Shown here: in pieces, positions 48,220-58,479 of the stretch
Layout: each line of letters opens with the position of its first letter
Numbering within the stretch: the first letter of the stretch is position 1
Source of the DNA: CAVQCJ01 sp963711005
Lineage (GTDB): Bacteria; Actinomycetota; Actinomycetes; Prado026
Assembly: GCA_963711005.1 (NCBI GenBank)
Contig: CAVQCJ010000006.1
Span: 620,001-684,000 of the forward strand
Direction: 5' to 3'
Length of the DNA: 64,000 nucleotides
Program-made: the position numbers and the translations under genes
Notes under the pieces: generated by a model
What the model was told of the DNA's origin: nothing
The model's database searches: none
Seen by the model: only the letters and a program-made list of their open reading frames with translations

Positions 48220-50586
48220 TCAAGCGTCCTTGCGCGCGGAGGTCACCCGGTAGACGTCGTAGACGCCCTCGACGCCGCGGACGGAGTTGAGCACCGAGCC
48301 GAGGTGCTTCGGGTCGCCCATCTCGAAGGTGAAGCGCGACAGCGCGATCCGGTCCCGGCTGGTCGTGACCGACGCGGACAGGATGTTGACGTGCTGGTCC
48401 GAGAGTGTCCTGGTCACGTCGGACAGCAGCCTCGCCCGGTCGAGCGCCTCGACCTGGATCTGCACGAGGAACATGCTCGAGGACGTCGGCGACCACTCCA
48501 CCTCGACGATCCGGTCCGCCTGCGTCGCGGTCAGCGAGACCACGTTCGAGCAGTCGCCTCGGTGCACGGAGACCCCGTCCCCCCGGGTGACGAAGCCGAC
48601 GATCGTGTCACCGGGCACCGGCGTGCAGCACTTGGCCAGCTTCACCCAGACGTCGCTGGCGTGCTTGACCACCACGCCCGGGTCGCCCTTGGGCCGCGGC
48701 CGGCGCTTGGCCTCGCGCGTCGGCGCAGTGGCCTCGGCCAGGTCCTCGGTCGCGCCGTCCTCCCCGCCGAGCGACAGCACCAGGCGCTGCACCACGGACT
48801 GGGCCGAGGCGTGACCCTCGCCGATCGCGGCGTACAGCGCGGTGATGTCCGGGTAGCGCAGGTCGCGGGCGATCGCCAGCAGCGTGCCGCCCGACGTCAC
48901 GCGCTGCAGCGGCAGGCCCTGCTTGCGGATCTGCCGGGCCAGCGCGTCCTTGCCGTGCTCGATCGCCTCCTCGCGGCGCTCCTTGGAGAACCACGCCTTG
49001 ATCTTGCTGCGGGCGCGACCACTCTTGACGAACGTCAGCCAGTCCCGGCTCGGGCCCGCCTCGATCGCCTTGGAGGTGAGCACGTCGACGACGTCGCCGT
49101 TGCTCAGCGTGCTCTCCAACGGCACCAGCTTGCCGTTGACGCGCGCGCCCACGCACCGGTGCCCGACCTCGGTGTGCACGGCATAGGCGAAGTCGATGGG
49201 CGTCGCGCCGAGCGGCAGCGCGATCACGTCGCCCTTGGGCGTGAAGACGAAGACCTGTTTGGTCCCGATGTCGAACCGCAGCCCGTCGAGGAACTCGCCC
49301 GGGTCCTCGGTCTCGCGCTGCCAGTCGACCAGCTGGCGCAGCCACGCCATCTCGGTCAGCTCGGCACGCTGCTTGCGCGAGCTGCCGCCGGAGCCCTCCT
49401 TGTACTTCCAGTGCGCCGCGATCCCGTACTCGGCCATGCGGTGCATGTCGTGGGTACGGATCTGCAGCTCGACGGGCTTGCCCTCGGGCCCGATCACCGT
49501 CGTGTGCAGCGACTGGTACATGTTGAACTTGGGCATCGCGATGAAGTCCTTGAACCGCCCCGGCACCGGGTGCCACTGCGCGTGCACCGTGCCGAGCACG
49601 GCGTAGCAGTCTCGCACCGAGTCCACCAGCACCCGGATCCCGACCAGGTCGTAGATCTCGGCGAAGTCGCGGCCGCGCACGATCATCTTCTGGTACACGG
49701 AGTAGTAGTGCTTGGGACGGCCGGTCACCACCGCCTTGATCCGGGCGTTGCGGAAGTCCGCCTGCAACGACTCGACCACCTGGTCCAGGTACTCGTCGCG
49801 CTTGGGCGCGCGCTCGGCGACCAGCCGGACGATCTCGTCGTACATCTTCGGGTAGAGGATCGCGAACGCGAGGTCCTCGAGCTCCCACTTGATCGTGTTC
49901 ATCCCCAGGCGGTGCGCCAGCGGGGCGTAGATCTCGAGCGTCTCCCTGGCCTTGCGGTTCTGCTTCTCCGGCGGCAGCGCCCGCATGGTGCGCATGTTGT
50001 GCAGCCGGTCGGCCAGCTTGATGACCAGGACCCGGATGTCCCTGGCCATCGCGACGACCATCTTGCGCACGGTCTCCGCCTCGGAGGCCTCGCCGTACTT
50101 GACCTGGTCGAGCTTGGTCACGCCGTCGACGAGCGAGGCGACCTCGTCGCCGAAGTCGGCGCGCAGGGCCTCGATCGTGAGGTCGGTGTCCTCGACCGTG
50201 TCGTGCAGCAGCGCGGCGGCGAGCACCGGCGGGGTCATTCCGAGGTCGGCCAGGATCTGGGCCACCGCCAGCGGGTGGGTGATGTACGGCTCGCCGCTCT
50301 TGCGGCGCTGGCCGCGGTGCCGCAGGTCGGCCACGGCGTAGGCCCGCTCGACGTCGCGAAGGTCGGCCTGGGGGTGGTTGGCGCGGACGACCCGGAACAG
50401 CGGCTCCAGCACGGCCACCGGCTGCCCGCCACGCTGCGGGGTCAGCCGCGCGAAGCGCTGCCGGACCCGGGCGGGCGGACCAGACGGAGGGGCCAGGGTG
50501 CCGCCGCCGGGCGGCAACGGCGGGGCGGCGTCCAACGCGGCCGCGGTGGTTCCCACCACGCCGTCCGGGGTCACCTGTTCGGTCAA
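48220..50586 (-). CDS. relA: Bifunctional (p)ppGpp synthetase/hydrolase
   Basis: 788 residues from TTG 50584-50586, which has AAGGAG five bases upstream; a GTG 15 bases earlier is possible. HD hydrolase domain with AALLHDTVEDTDLT; synthetase domain with GRFKDFIAMPKFNMYQSLHT (RFKD form, as in bifunctional Rel); TGS domain VFTPKGDVIALPLGATPIDFAY; zinc-finger region with CCTPVPGD; ACT domain at the C-terminus. Controls the stringent response. Upstream neighbour apt is 74 bases away. Confidence 0.96.
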   Translation of the reverse strand: MTEQVTPDGVVGTTAAALDAAPPLPPGGGTLAPPSGPPARVRQRFARLTPQRGGQPVAVLEPLFRVVRANHPQADLRDVERAYAVADLRHRGQRRKSGEPYITHPLAVAQILADLGMTPPVLAAALLHDTVEDTDLTIEALRADFGDEVASLVDGVTKLDQVKYGEASEAETVRKMVVAMARDIRVLVIKLADRLHNMRTMRALPPEKQNRKARETLEIYAPLAHRLGMNTIKWELEDLAFAILYPKMYDEIVRLVAERAPKRDEYLDQVVESLQADFRNARIKAVVTGRPKHYYSVYQKMIVRGRDFAEIYDLVGIRVLVDSVRDCYAVLGTVHAQWHPVPGRFKDFIAMPKFNMYQSLHTTVIGPEGKPVELQIRTHDMHRMAEYGIAAHWKYKEGSGGSSRKQRAELTEMAWLRQLVDWQRETEDPGEFLDGLRFDIGTKQVFVFTPKGDVIALPLGATPIDFAYAVHTEVGHRCVGARVNGKLVPLESTLSNGDVVDVLTSKAIEAGPSRDWLTFVKSGRARSKIKAWFSKERREEAIEHGKDALARQIRKQGLPLQRVTSGGTLLAIARDLRYPDITALYAAIGEGHASAQSVVQRLVLSLGGEDGATEDLAEATAPTREAKRRPRPKGDPGVVVKHASDVWVKLAKCCTPVPGDTIVGFVTRGDGVSVHRGDCSNVVSLTATQADRIVEVEWSPTSSSMFLVQIQVEALDRARLLSDVTRTLSDQHVNILSASVTTSRDRIALSRFTFEMGDPKHLGSVLNSVRGVEGVYDVYRVTSARKDA

Positions 50587-50660
50587 AGACTCTCCTTGCA
50601 CGTCCGGGACCTGTCCAGTCTAGGCATCGGCGCCCGGCGGCTGTTCCCGGAGCGCGCCGC

Positions 50661-51197
50661 TCAGACGGCTCGCAGGGCGTGCACCGCGAGGTCGGGGACC
50701 TTCTTGCGGCCGTCCAGGAACGTGAGCTCGAGGAGCACGGACAGCCCGACCACCGTGCCGCCGGCCCGCCGCACGAGGTCGGCGGTCGCGGCCGCGGTGC
50801 CGCCGGTGGCGAGGACGTCGTCCACCACCAGCACCCGGGCGCCCGGGGAGAAGGCGTCCGCGTGGATCTCCAGGGTGGCCTCGCCGTACTCCAGGGCGTA
50901 GCTCTGCTCCAGGGTGGTCGACGGCAGCTTCCCCTTCTTGCGCACCGGGACGAACCCCGCGTGCAGGTGATACGCGACCGGCGCGGCGAGGATGAACCCC
51001 CGCGCCTCGATGCCGACGACCGCGTCGACCCCGGCCGGGTCGTGACCGTCCACGAGGGCGTCGACCACGGCCGCGAAGCCGTCCGGGTCGGCCAGCAGCG
51101 GGGTGATGTCCTTGAACACGATCCCCGGCTGCGGGTAGTCCGGGACGTCGCGGACCAGCCGGTCGAGGAACGCGTCGAGCGTGACCGGCCTGGCCAT
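50661..51197 (-). CDS. apt: Adenine phosphoribosyltransferase
   Basis: 178 residues from ATG 51195-51197. DYPQPGIVFKDITPLL, VVGIEARGFILAAPVAY, PVRKKGKLPSTT and the PRPP loop RVLVVDDVLATGGTAAA are all present. Salvages adenine to AMP. An apparent in-frame fusion with SecF exists only because of an extra base in secF near 51251; the corrected SecF ends two bases before this start. Confidence 0.95.
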   Translation of the reverse strand: MARPVTLDAFLDRLVRDVPDYPQPGIVFKDITPLLADPDGFAAVVDALVDGHDPAGVDAVVGIEARGFILAAPVAYHLHAGFVPVRKKGKLPSTTLEQSYALEYGEATLEIHADAFSPGARVLVVDDVLATGGTAAATADLVRRAGGTVVGLSVLLELTFLDGRKKVPDLAVHALRAV

Positions 51198-51199
51198 CG

Positions 51200-52430
51200 T
51201 TAGCGCCGCTTCTTCCCGGACGGGCGTCGCTTGCTGGTCCCGCCCTTGCGTGGCGGGCGCGGCGGTGCCGGGCCTGGCCGTGCCCGACTTGGTCGGGGCG
51301 GCGGTGGAGCTCGGGTTGGCGGCGCCGTCGATCTCGGCGACGTCCGCGTCCGCCGCGAGCTCGTCGTCGTCGACGTCCACGTCGGAGCCGGAGTCGGTCT
51401 CGGCAGTGGCCGTCGCGGTCCGCCCGGACCGCTTGGCCGCCGTGGCGGAGGCGCCGCGGCCGGCTGCCTCGCGAGCCGCGACGCGCTTGGCGAGGGCCTG
51501 CATCGCCGGCTCGTGCTCCTTGATCTGGCAGGCCAGCGGAGTCGCGATGAAGATCGACGAGTAGGTGCCGGTCGCGATGCCGACGAACAGGGCCAGCGAC
51601 AGGTCCTCGAGCGGGCCGGCACCCATCGCCGTGCCCACGATCAGGATCGCGGCCACCGGCAGCAGGGCGATCACCGAGGTGTTGATGGACCGGACCAGGG
51701 TCTGGTTGACAGCGAGGTTGGCCGCGGAGCTGTACGTCATGCGGTTCGAGCCTGCGAGGCCCCGGGTGTTCTCCCGGACCTTGTCGAAGACGACCACGGT
51801 GTCGTACAGCGAGTACCCGAGGATCGTGAGCACGCCGATGACCGTCGCCGGGGTCACGGAGAACCCGACGAGCGCGTAGATGCCGACCGTGATGACCAGG
51901 TCGTGGAGCAGCGCGATGACCGCAGCTACCGCCATCCGCCACTCGAAGTAGAGGGTGAGGAACAGCACGATGAGGACGAGGAAGACGGCGAGGCCGGTCA
52001 AGGCCTTCTTGGTGATCTCACCCCCCCAGGACGGCGAGATCTGCTGCGCCGTGACATTGGTCGGGTCGACGCCGAACTTGTCCGCCAGGGCCGTGGCCAG
52101 CGCCTGGGCGTCGTGGCTGGACAGCGACTCGGTCTGCACCTGGAGCGAGCGCCCGCTCTCGGCCTTGAACTCGGTCACCTCGATCTGGGTGGCGCCGACC
52201 GAGGCGGCCGCGTCTCGGGCCTCCTGCACGGTCCCGGTCGCCGTCGGGACCGTGACGACGTCGCCGCCCTTGAACTCGATGCCCAGGTTGAGGCCGCGGA
52301 CCGCGAGCGACAGCACCGAGACCGCGAGCAGGACCGCCGAGATCGTGTACCAGAGCCTGCGCCGACCGACGAAGTCGTAGGAGATCTCGCCGGTGTAGAG
52401 CTGGTGGCCGAGCGAGCCGAGGCGGGACAT
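51200..52430 (-). CDS. secF: Protein translocase subunit SecF (one frameshift)
   Basis: 409 residues after removing one extra base near 51251. Six membrane helices; GLNLGIEFKGGDVVTV, the SecF family ISPSWGGEITKKAL and ITVGIYALVGFSVTPATVIG, and SLYDTVVVFDKVREN. The C-terminal ~110 residues are an acidic then basic hydrophilic tail ending in RPSGKKRR. ATG shares one base with the secD stop. Confidence 0.93.
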
Positions 52431-54188
52431 CAGGCCTCCTTCGGCGTGGCGCGAGGAGAGGCCGCAGCGGTCCTGCGCTTGATGCCGAGGCGCTCCGGGT
52501 CGACCCCGCTCCAGCGGTTGCCCTCACCGAAGAACTTGGTTCGGGCCAGCCGGGTCAGCAGCGGCTTGGTGAACAGGAAGACCACGACCACGTCGATGAT
52601 GGTGGTCAGGCCCAGGGTGAACGCGAAGCCCTGCACGTTGCCGACCGCCAGCAGGTACAGCGTGACCGCGGCGATGAACGACACGGCGTCGGCGGCCAGG
52701 ATCGTGCGCCGGGCCCGGCGCCAGCCCTGCTCGACGGCGACCCGCATGCTGCGGCCGTCGCGCATCTCGTCCCGGATGCGTTCGAAGAACACGACGAACG
52801 AGTCGGCGGTGATGCCGATCGAGACGATGGCGCCCGCGATGCCGGCCAGGCTCAGGGTGTAGCCGATGGTGTGCCCGAGCAGGACCAGCGACCCGTACGT
52901 CAGCAGGCCCGCGATCACGAGGCTGGCCAGCGCGACCAGCCCGAGCCCGCGGTAGTAGACCAGTGAGGTACACCACCACCAGCAGCAGCCCGACCAGGCC
53001 GGCAAGCACGCCCGCGTAGAGGTAGTCCGAGCCGAGGGTCGCGGAGATGGCCTGCTGCTGCTGGACGTCGAACGCCAGCGGGAGCGCACCGTAGTTCAGC
53101 ACGTTGGCGAGGTCGGTCGCGGTCTGCTGGGTGAAGTTGCCGGTGATCTGCGCCTGGCCGTTGAGGATCGCACCGTTGACGCCCGGCGCCGTCTGGACCA
53201 GACCGTCGAGGACGACAGCGAACCGGTTGGCGTCGGAGCCGGACTGTGCCGCGTAGAGCTCGCGAGTCGTGTCCCCGAAGACCTTCGCGCCGGCGCTGTT
53301 GAAGTTCAGCAGGACGGTCCACGTCGGGATACCGCCGCCGTTCTGCCCTGTGTCGAGGACCGCGGACGAGCTCGACACGTCCGAGCCCGGGATGATCTGC
53401 GGGCCGAGGACGTACTTCTCGGCGCCGTCCACGGAGCAGGTCACGAGGTTCTCTTTCGCGACGTCCGCCGGGTGGGTCCTCGGGTCGGCGACCTTGCTGC
53501 AGTCGAGCGCGTCGAACGCCGCGGCGTCCGCCGCGGGCACGGTGGCCGTCGTGCCGGTCGCGCAGGTCACGGTGGCGTCACCGGTGGCGGCCGCGCTGGC
53601 GCTGGGTGAGGCGGTGGCGCTCGGCGACGGGCTCGCACTGCTGGTGGCGGCCTTGAGCCCGCTGGCGGGCCGGCCGTTGCTGCTCGAGGTCGCCGACGGG
53701 GCGGGGCTGACCGCGGTCGAAGCGCTCGAGCTCGGGCTCGGACTGGTCGACCCGGTGGCGGTCGCGGACGGCGACGGCGCGGGCACCGCCCCGGAGGGGC
53801 AGGAGAACAGCACCTTCCGGAAGCTCATCTTGGCCGTCTTGCCGAGCTTGTCTCCGAGGTCCTTCTGGTTCTGGCCGGGGACCTCGACCACGATCGTGGA
53901 GCCGCCGCCGGTGCCCTGGCGGGTGACGGTCGACTCGGCGACGCCGAGGCCGTCCACCCGGTTGCGGATGATGTTCACGGCCTGGTCGACCGCGGTGTCC
54001 GTGACCGTTCCGGTCTCACCCGGCGGCACCGAGGGCTTCAGCGTGACGCTCGTGCCGCCGGCCAGGTCGATCCCCAGCTTGGGCGAGTGGTTGCCACTGA
54101 TGAACATCCACGCGTAGAGCGCCACCAGCCCGATGGCGATGACTGCGAGGGCGCGTCCGGGACGCGGCGTCGGTGTCGGCGCTGCCAC
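52430..54188 (-). CDS. secD: Protein translocase subunit SecD (one frameshift)
   Basis: 585 residues after removing an extra base near 52967. The N-terminal helix is followed by LGIDLAGGTSVTL, the P1 periplasmic-type domain, then five C-terminal helices (AGIAGAIVSIGITADSFVVF, DEMRDGRSMR). About 85 residues in P1 (from roughly residue 130) are an Ala/Ser/Thr/Pro-rich insert. Works with SecF and YajC to drive export using the proton gradient. Confidence 0.93.
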
Positions 54189-54282
54189 GCTTCCAGCCTT
54201 CCGTGATCGACGAGCGGGGTCCGTTCCCCTCTCGTACCCTGCTCGTCCGCGAATGGTCCCGGACGAACCTGAACGTTCCCTG

Positions 54283-54637
54283 TCAGGATTCTGTCGGCGC
54301 GGCGGGGCCGCCGGTGGACCCCGGGTCGTCGTCGTGGTGGTCGTCGTCCGAGTGGTCGGAGTCGAGCTCGAGTTCGGGCTCGACGGGCGTGATCACCTTG
54401 GCGATGGCCCCCTTGACGTACCGCTGCACGACCCCCGGCGCGACCTCGAGGTAGACCTCGTCGTCGGTGACCTCGTGCACAGTGGCGAACAGGCCGGCCG
54501 TGGTCATGATCTCGACACCGGGGACCAGGCGGCGGGTCATCTCCTGCTGCTGGCGCAGCTTGCGCCGCTGCGGGAGCGAGGATCAGGAGGTAGAAGACCG
54601 CTCCGATCACGATCAGGAAGATCAGCTGGCCTGACAC
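54283..54637 (-). CDS. yajC: Preprotein translocase accessory subunit YajC (one frameshift)
   Basis: 117 residues after removing an extra base near 54576. GTG 54635-54637; a single membrane helix LIFLIVIGAVFYLLIL, basic stretch QRRKLRQQQEMTRRL, then LVPGVEIMTTAGLFATV, the conserved YajC domain, and an acidic His/Asp-rich tail. It precedes secD by 94 bases as in the standard order. Confidence 0.9.
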
Positions 54638-54765
54638 GGTCTCGTCCTCGTCGTCGGAGGCATGCGCGTCTGCATGCAGGGGGTGGGTGCGTCTGCGTTG
54701 AGCTGCCCGGCCCGTCGACCGGTCCGGGGGATTCTAGGCCCAGGAGGGCTGCCGTCCCGCCGCGC

Positions 54766-55867
54766 TCAGTCCAGGTCGAGCGTCGGCGTGCCGTGGGCAG
54801 GCACCGGGGGCCGCAGCCCCAGATGGGACCAGGCGGCCGGCGTGGCGATCCGTCCGCGGGGGGTCCTGGCCAGCAGCCCGGCCCGGACCAGGAACGGCTC
54901 GGCCACCTCTTCGACCGTCTCGCGCTCCTCGCCGACCGCGACCGCGATCGTCGACACGCCGACCGGACCGCCGCCGAAACGGCGGCAGAGCGCGTCCAGG
55001 ACCGCCCGGTCGAGGCGGTCCAGGCCGAGCTCGTCGACCTCGTAGACCTCGAGCGCCGTCCGGGCGACCTCCCGCGAGACCACGCCGTCGCCCTTGACCT
55101 GCGAGTAGTCGCGGACCCGGCGCAGCAGCCGGTTGGAGATGCGCGGGGTCCCCCGGGACCGCCCGGCGATCTCGGCGCCGCCCGTCCTCGGTGAGCGGCA
55201 CGTCGAGCAGCCGGGCCGACCGCTCCAGCACCAGCTCGAGCTCGTCGGCCGAGTAGAAGTCCATGTGGCCGGTGAACCCGAAGCGGTCCCGCAGCGGGCC
55301 GGGCAGCAGACCCGCCCGAGTGGTGGCCCCGACCAGCGTGAACGGCGGGATCTCCAGCGGGATGGCCGTGGCCCCGGGACCCTTGCCGACGACGACGTCG
55401 ACCCGGAAGTCCTCCATGGCCATGTAGAGCATCTCCTCGGCCGGCCGGGCCATCCGGTGGATCTCGTCCAGGAACAGCACCTCGCCCTCGGACAGCGAGG
55501 ACAGCACCGCGGCCAGGTCGCCGGCGTGCTGGATCGCGGGGCCGCTGGTGATCCGCAACGGCATGCCCAGCTCGGTGGCGATGATCATCGCCAGCGTCGT
55601 CTTGCCCAGGCCGGGCGGCCCGGACAGCAGCACGTGGTCCGGCGCCGAGCCGCGGCCCTTGGCGGCGTCCAGCACCAGCCCGAGCTGCTCGCGGACGCGT
55701 TCCTGGCCGACGAACTCCGCCAGCGACCTCGGCCGCAGGGCCGCCTCGGCGGCACGCTCGTCCGGGCCCGCCTCGACCGCGACCAGGTCGACGATGTCGG
55801 CGCCCTCGAGCAGGTCGGCCCGGTCCGGCTCGGGCCGGACGCTCAACCGCTCGCCGCGCGCGGTCAC
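54766..55867 (-). CDS. ruvB: Holliday junction branch migration helicase RuvB (one frameshift)
   Basis: 366 residues after removing an extra base near 55180. RPRSLAEFVGQERVREQL, Walker A GPPGLGKTTLA, Walker B VLFLDEIHRM, VGATTRAGLLPGPLRDRFG and a C-terminal winged helix (LDRAVLDALCRRFGGGPVGV). GTG 55865-55867 overlaps ruvA. Part of the ruvCAB operon. Confidence 0.94.
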
Positions 55868-56481
55868 GCCCGGCTCAACGTGCGCAGGGCCGAACGCAGC
55901 AGCTCGGCGATCTCCGGCGGCGGGTCGGCGGCCGCCTCGGGGGCGACCGCGGCGACGGCCTCGTCTGCGTCGCGGACGGTCCAGCCGAGCCCGAGCAGGG
56001 CGGCGTGCACCTGGCCCTCCCAGCCGCTGCCGCCACGGCCGGACGTCCGTACGTCCACGTGGTCCTGCAGCCCGGAGCGGGGCGGGCCGATGCGGTCCTT
56101 GAGCTCGAGCACCAGCCGCTGGGCGCCCTTGCGGCCGACACCCGGGACGGCCGTCAGGGCCACCAGGTCGTCGGTGGCCACCGCCCGCCGCAGCGCGTCG
56201 GGGCTGTGCACAGCCAGCATCGCCTGGGCGATCCGCGGACCGATCCCGGTGACGGTCTGGACCTGCTCGAAGACGACGCGCTCGTCGTCGTCGGCGAAGC
56301 CGTACAGCGTCAGGGAGTCCTCCCGGACGACCAGGCTCGTGGCCAGGGTCACCGGCTCCCCCACCGACAGGCCGGCCAGCGTCGTCTGGGTGCAGACCAC
56401 GCTGACACCGATCCCGCCGACCTCCACGACCACGGTGTCCGGGCCGATCGCCGCGACCCGCCCGCTCACCGAGGCGATCAC
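55864..56481 (-). CDS. ruvA: Holliday junction binding protein RuvA
   Basis: 205 residues. OB-fold N-domain (MIASVSGRVAAIGPDTVVVE), helix-hairpin-helix pair VTGIGPRIAQAML and VPGVGRKGAQRLVLELK, a linker and the C-terminal RuvB-binding three-helix domain (HAALLGLGWTVRDADEAV). GTG start 56479-56481 overlaps ruvC by four bases. Confidence 0.95.
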   Translation of the reverse strand: MIASVSGRVAAIGPDTVVVEVGGIGVSVVCTQTTLAGLSVGEPVTLATSLVVREDSLTLYGFADDDERVVFEQVQTVTGIGPRIAQAMLAVHSPDALRRAVATDDLVALTAVPGVGRKGAQRLVLELKDRIGPPRSGLQDHVDVRTSGRGGSGWEGQVHAALLGLGWTVRDADEAVAAVAPEAAADPPPEIAELLRSALRTLSRA

Positions 56482-57011
56482 CGGGCCCCCGCCCGGGCCG
56501 CGGCCTCAGCGGCCACAGCGAGGTCGAGCCGGGCTCTCGCCGACCCGCGCCACACGTGGCAGATCGCGAGGGCGAGGGCGTCGGCGGCGTCGGCGGGGCT
56601 CGGCGTCTGCGGCAGCCGGAGCAGCCGGGTGACCATCGCGCCGACCTGGGCCTTGTCGGCCCGGCCGTTGCCGGTCACCGCGGCCTTGACCTCGCTCGGC
56701 GTGTGCAGCGCGACCGGGATGCCGCGCCGGGCCGCCGCGCAGATCGCCACCGCGCTGGCCTGCGCCGTCCCCATCACCGTCCGGACGTTGTGCTGGCTGA
56801 ACACGCGCTCGACCGCCACCGCGTCCGGTTCGTACAGGTCGAGCCACTGCTCGACCCGCTGCTCCACGGCCACCAGGCGCTCGCCGAGGGCAGCGTCCCG
56901 GGCGGTCCGCACGACATCGACCGCGACCAGCACCAGCGGTGCCCCGGGGCGGCCGTCGACGACGCCGAGCCCGCACCTGGTGAGTCCCGGGTCGACTCCG
57001 AGCACGCGCAA
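56478..57011 (-). CDS. ruvC: Crossover junction endodeoxyribonuclease RuvC
   Basis: 177 residues, RNase H fold. Catalytic acidic residues are visible in LGVDPGLTRCG, AVERVF and SPADAADALALAICH, with the Lys-rich loop GNGRADKAQVGAMV. TTG start at 57009-57011 with GGAGG upstream. Resolves Holliday junctions moved by RuvAB. Confidence 0.95.
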   Translation of the reverse strand: MRVLGVDPGLTRCGLGVVDGRPGAPLVLVAVDVVRTARDAALGERLVAVEQRVEQWLDLYEPDAVAVERVFSQHNVRTVMGTAQASAVAICAAARRGIPVALHTPSEVKAAVTGNGRADKAQVGAMVTRLLRLPQTPSPADAADALALAICHVWRGSARARLDLAVAAEAAARAGAR

Positions 57012-57135
57012 GGCTGACCTCCGTCCGAACAGGTGTTCGGATGCTACCGACGCCCAGCCACGCCGACCCGGTGCGACTCGCCCGCCGGCCCGAAGGAGTT
57101 ACGTCACCCCGACAGCCGGGTTCAGCCCTCAAGAT

Positions 57136-57641
57136 CGCGGGCACGGCTGGTCCTCGTGACCCGGACGGTTCCATCCGGGACTCGCCGTCCCGGCGTACGC
57201 CTGTACCCAGGCGGACCCCGGCAAGTCGGTCGCCGCAGTGGTGCATCCCGTCCAGACTCTCGCCGGGCTGCAGGCCAAGGTCGACGCGTTCGTCGCGCAG
57301 CGGCTCGCGGATCTGGCCGCCGCCTCCGCCCGGGTGGGCGCGAGCACCAGGATGACCGGGGCCCAGAAGTCCAGCGCGACCACGCGGATCCAGGCGAAGG
57401 TCGCAGCGCTGACGTCGCTCAGGGCGCAGGTGGACTCCGAGACCACGACCGAGGCAGTGCTCGCGACCTGCGGGCCGCGGGCGAGCTGTGGGACTGGGAC
57501 CGCCCTGACGGGCGGCACCGGCACGGCACGGACCTGCGGTCCAGAGCCCACGGCCAGGTCGTCGTCACCGGGCGCGGGCACGCGATCGGGTCCGCCGGTC
57601 AGCACGGGTTCGGTCACCACGGCGGGGCGCACCACCGCTGA
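57136..57641 (+). pseudogene. Broken gene for a secreted coiled-coil, His-rich protein
   Basis: The gap 57012-57726 holds only this. Three frames must be joined: a hydrophobic signal-like RARLVLVTRTVPSG, then LAVPAYACTQADPG and a helical core (TLAGLQAKVDAFVAQRLADL ... RIQAKVAALTSLRAQVDSE), then DLRAAGELWDWDRPDGRHRHG and a His/Gly-rich end stopping at 57639-57641. Shifts lie near 57175 and 57465. The core resembles small secreted actinobacterial proteins with LxALxAK repeats. No start codon is evident, and the palindrome half-site at 57128-57140 sits just at the expected N-terminus. Decay or sequence error are both possible. Confidence 0.45.
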
Positions 57642-57659
57642 CCCGCCCAGCTCGTGATC

Positions 57660-57703
57660 GACACCGACGTTCGCGTTGTCCGGACGACGCGAACGTCGGT
57701 GTC
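57660..57703. terminator. Perfect 16-bp bidirectional terminator hairpin
   Basis: gacaccgacgttcgcg (57660-57675) pairs perfectly with cgcgaacgtcggtgtc (57688-57703) around a 12-base loop. It lies between the convergent broken gene (ends 57641) and yebC (ends 57727). Confidence 0.75.
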
Positions 57704-57726
57704 GTCCGTCCGGCCCCCGGGGCCGG

Positions 57727-58479
57727 TCAGCCGACGGCGGCCATGACCTCGTCGGACACGTCGAAGTTGGCCCACACGTTCTGGACGTCGTCGCTGTCCT
57801 CGAGCGCCTCGATCAGCCGGAAGACCTTCGGCGCCGCTTCGGCGTCGAGCTCGACGGTGACGCTCGGCACGAACGAGGCCTCGGCCGACTCGTACTCGAT
57901 CCCGGCCTGCTGCAGGGCCGTGCGCGCCGCGACCAGGTCGGAGGCCTCGCTGATGACCTCGAACGCGTCGCCCAGGTCGTTGACCTCCTCGGCGCCGGCG
58001 TCGAGGACGGCCATGAGCACGTCGTCCTCGGTGAGCTCGGCCGTCTTGGGCACCAGCACGACGCCCTTGCGGCTGAACAGGTACGACACCGAGCCGGGGT
58101 CGGCCATCGTGCCGCCGTTGCGGGTCATCGCCACCCGTACGTCGGAGGCGGCGCGGTTGCGGTTGTCGGTGAGGCACTCGATCAGCACAGCCACGCCGGC
58201 CGGCCCGTACCCCTCGTACATGATCGTCTGGTAGTCCGCTCCCCCGGCCTCGGCACCGGACCCGCGCTTGAGCGCGCGCTCGATGTTGTCGTTGGGGACC
58301 GAGTTCTTGCGCGCCTTGACGATCGCGTCGTAGAGCGTCGGGTTGCCGTCGGGGTCGCCGCCACCGGTGCGTGCGGCCACCTCGATGTTCTTGATCAGCT
58401 TCGCGAAGAGCTTGCCGCGCTTCGCGTCGACCACGGCCTTCTTGTGCTTGGTGGTCGCCCACTTGGAGTGGCCGCTCAT
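57727..58479 (-). CDS. yebC: YebC/PmpR-family protein (TACO1-like)
   Basis: 250 residues: MSGHSKWATTKHKKAVVDAK, FAKLIKNIEVAARTGGGDP, NDNIERALKRG, EGYGPAGVAVLIECLTDNRN and DVQNVWANFDVSDEV are the family's conserved segments. Relatives relieve ribosome stalling or act as regulators. ATG overlaps pdxT by four bases. Standard neighbour of ruvC, here separated from it by the broken gene. Confidence 0.95.
   Translation of the reverse strand: MSGHSKWATTKHKKAVVDAKRGKLFAKLIKNIEVAARTGGGDPDGNPTLYDAIVKARKNSVPNDNIERALKRGSGAEAGGADYQTIMYEGYGPAGVAVLIECLTDNRNRAASDVRVAMTRNGGTMADPGSVSYLFSRKGVVLVPKTAELTEDDVLMAVLDAGAEEVNDLGDAFEVISEASDLVAARTALQQAGIEYESAEASFVPSVTVELDAEAAPKVFRLIEALEDSDDVQNVWANFDVSDEVMAAVG

Noticed and set aside
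50661..52430. An apparent SecF-Apt fusion protein in one frame
   Set aside because: An extra base near 51251 joins the frames. Correcting it gives a SecF tail ending RPSGKKRR and a stop two bases before the Apt ATG.
54659..54677. gcatgc pair upstream of yajC as an operator
   Set aside because: Two copies of a 6-base palindrome are too little evidence for a regulatory site.
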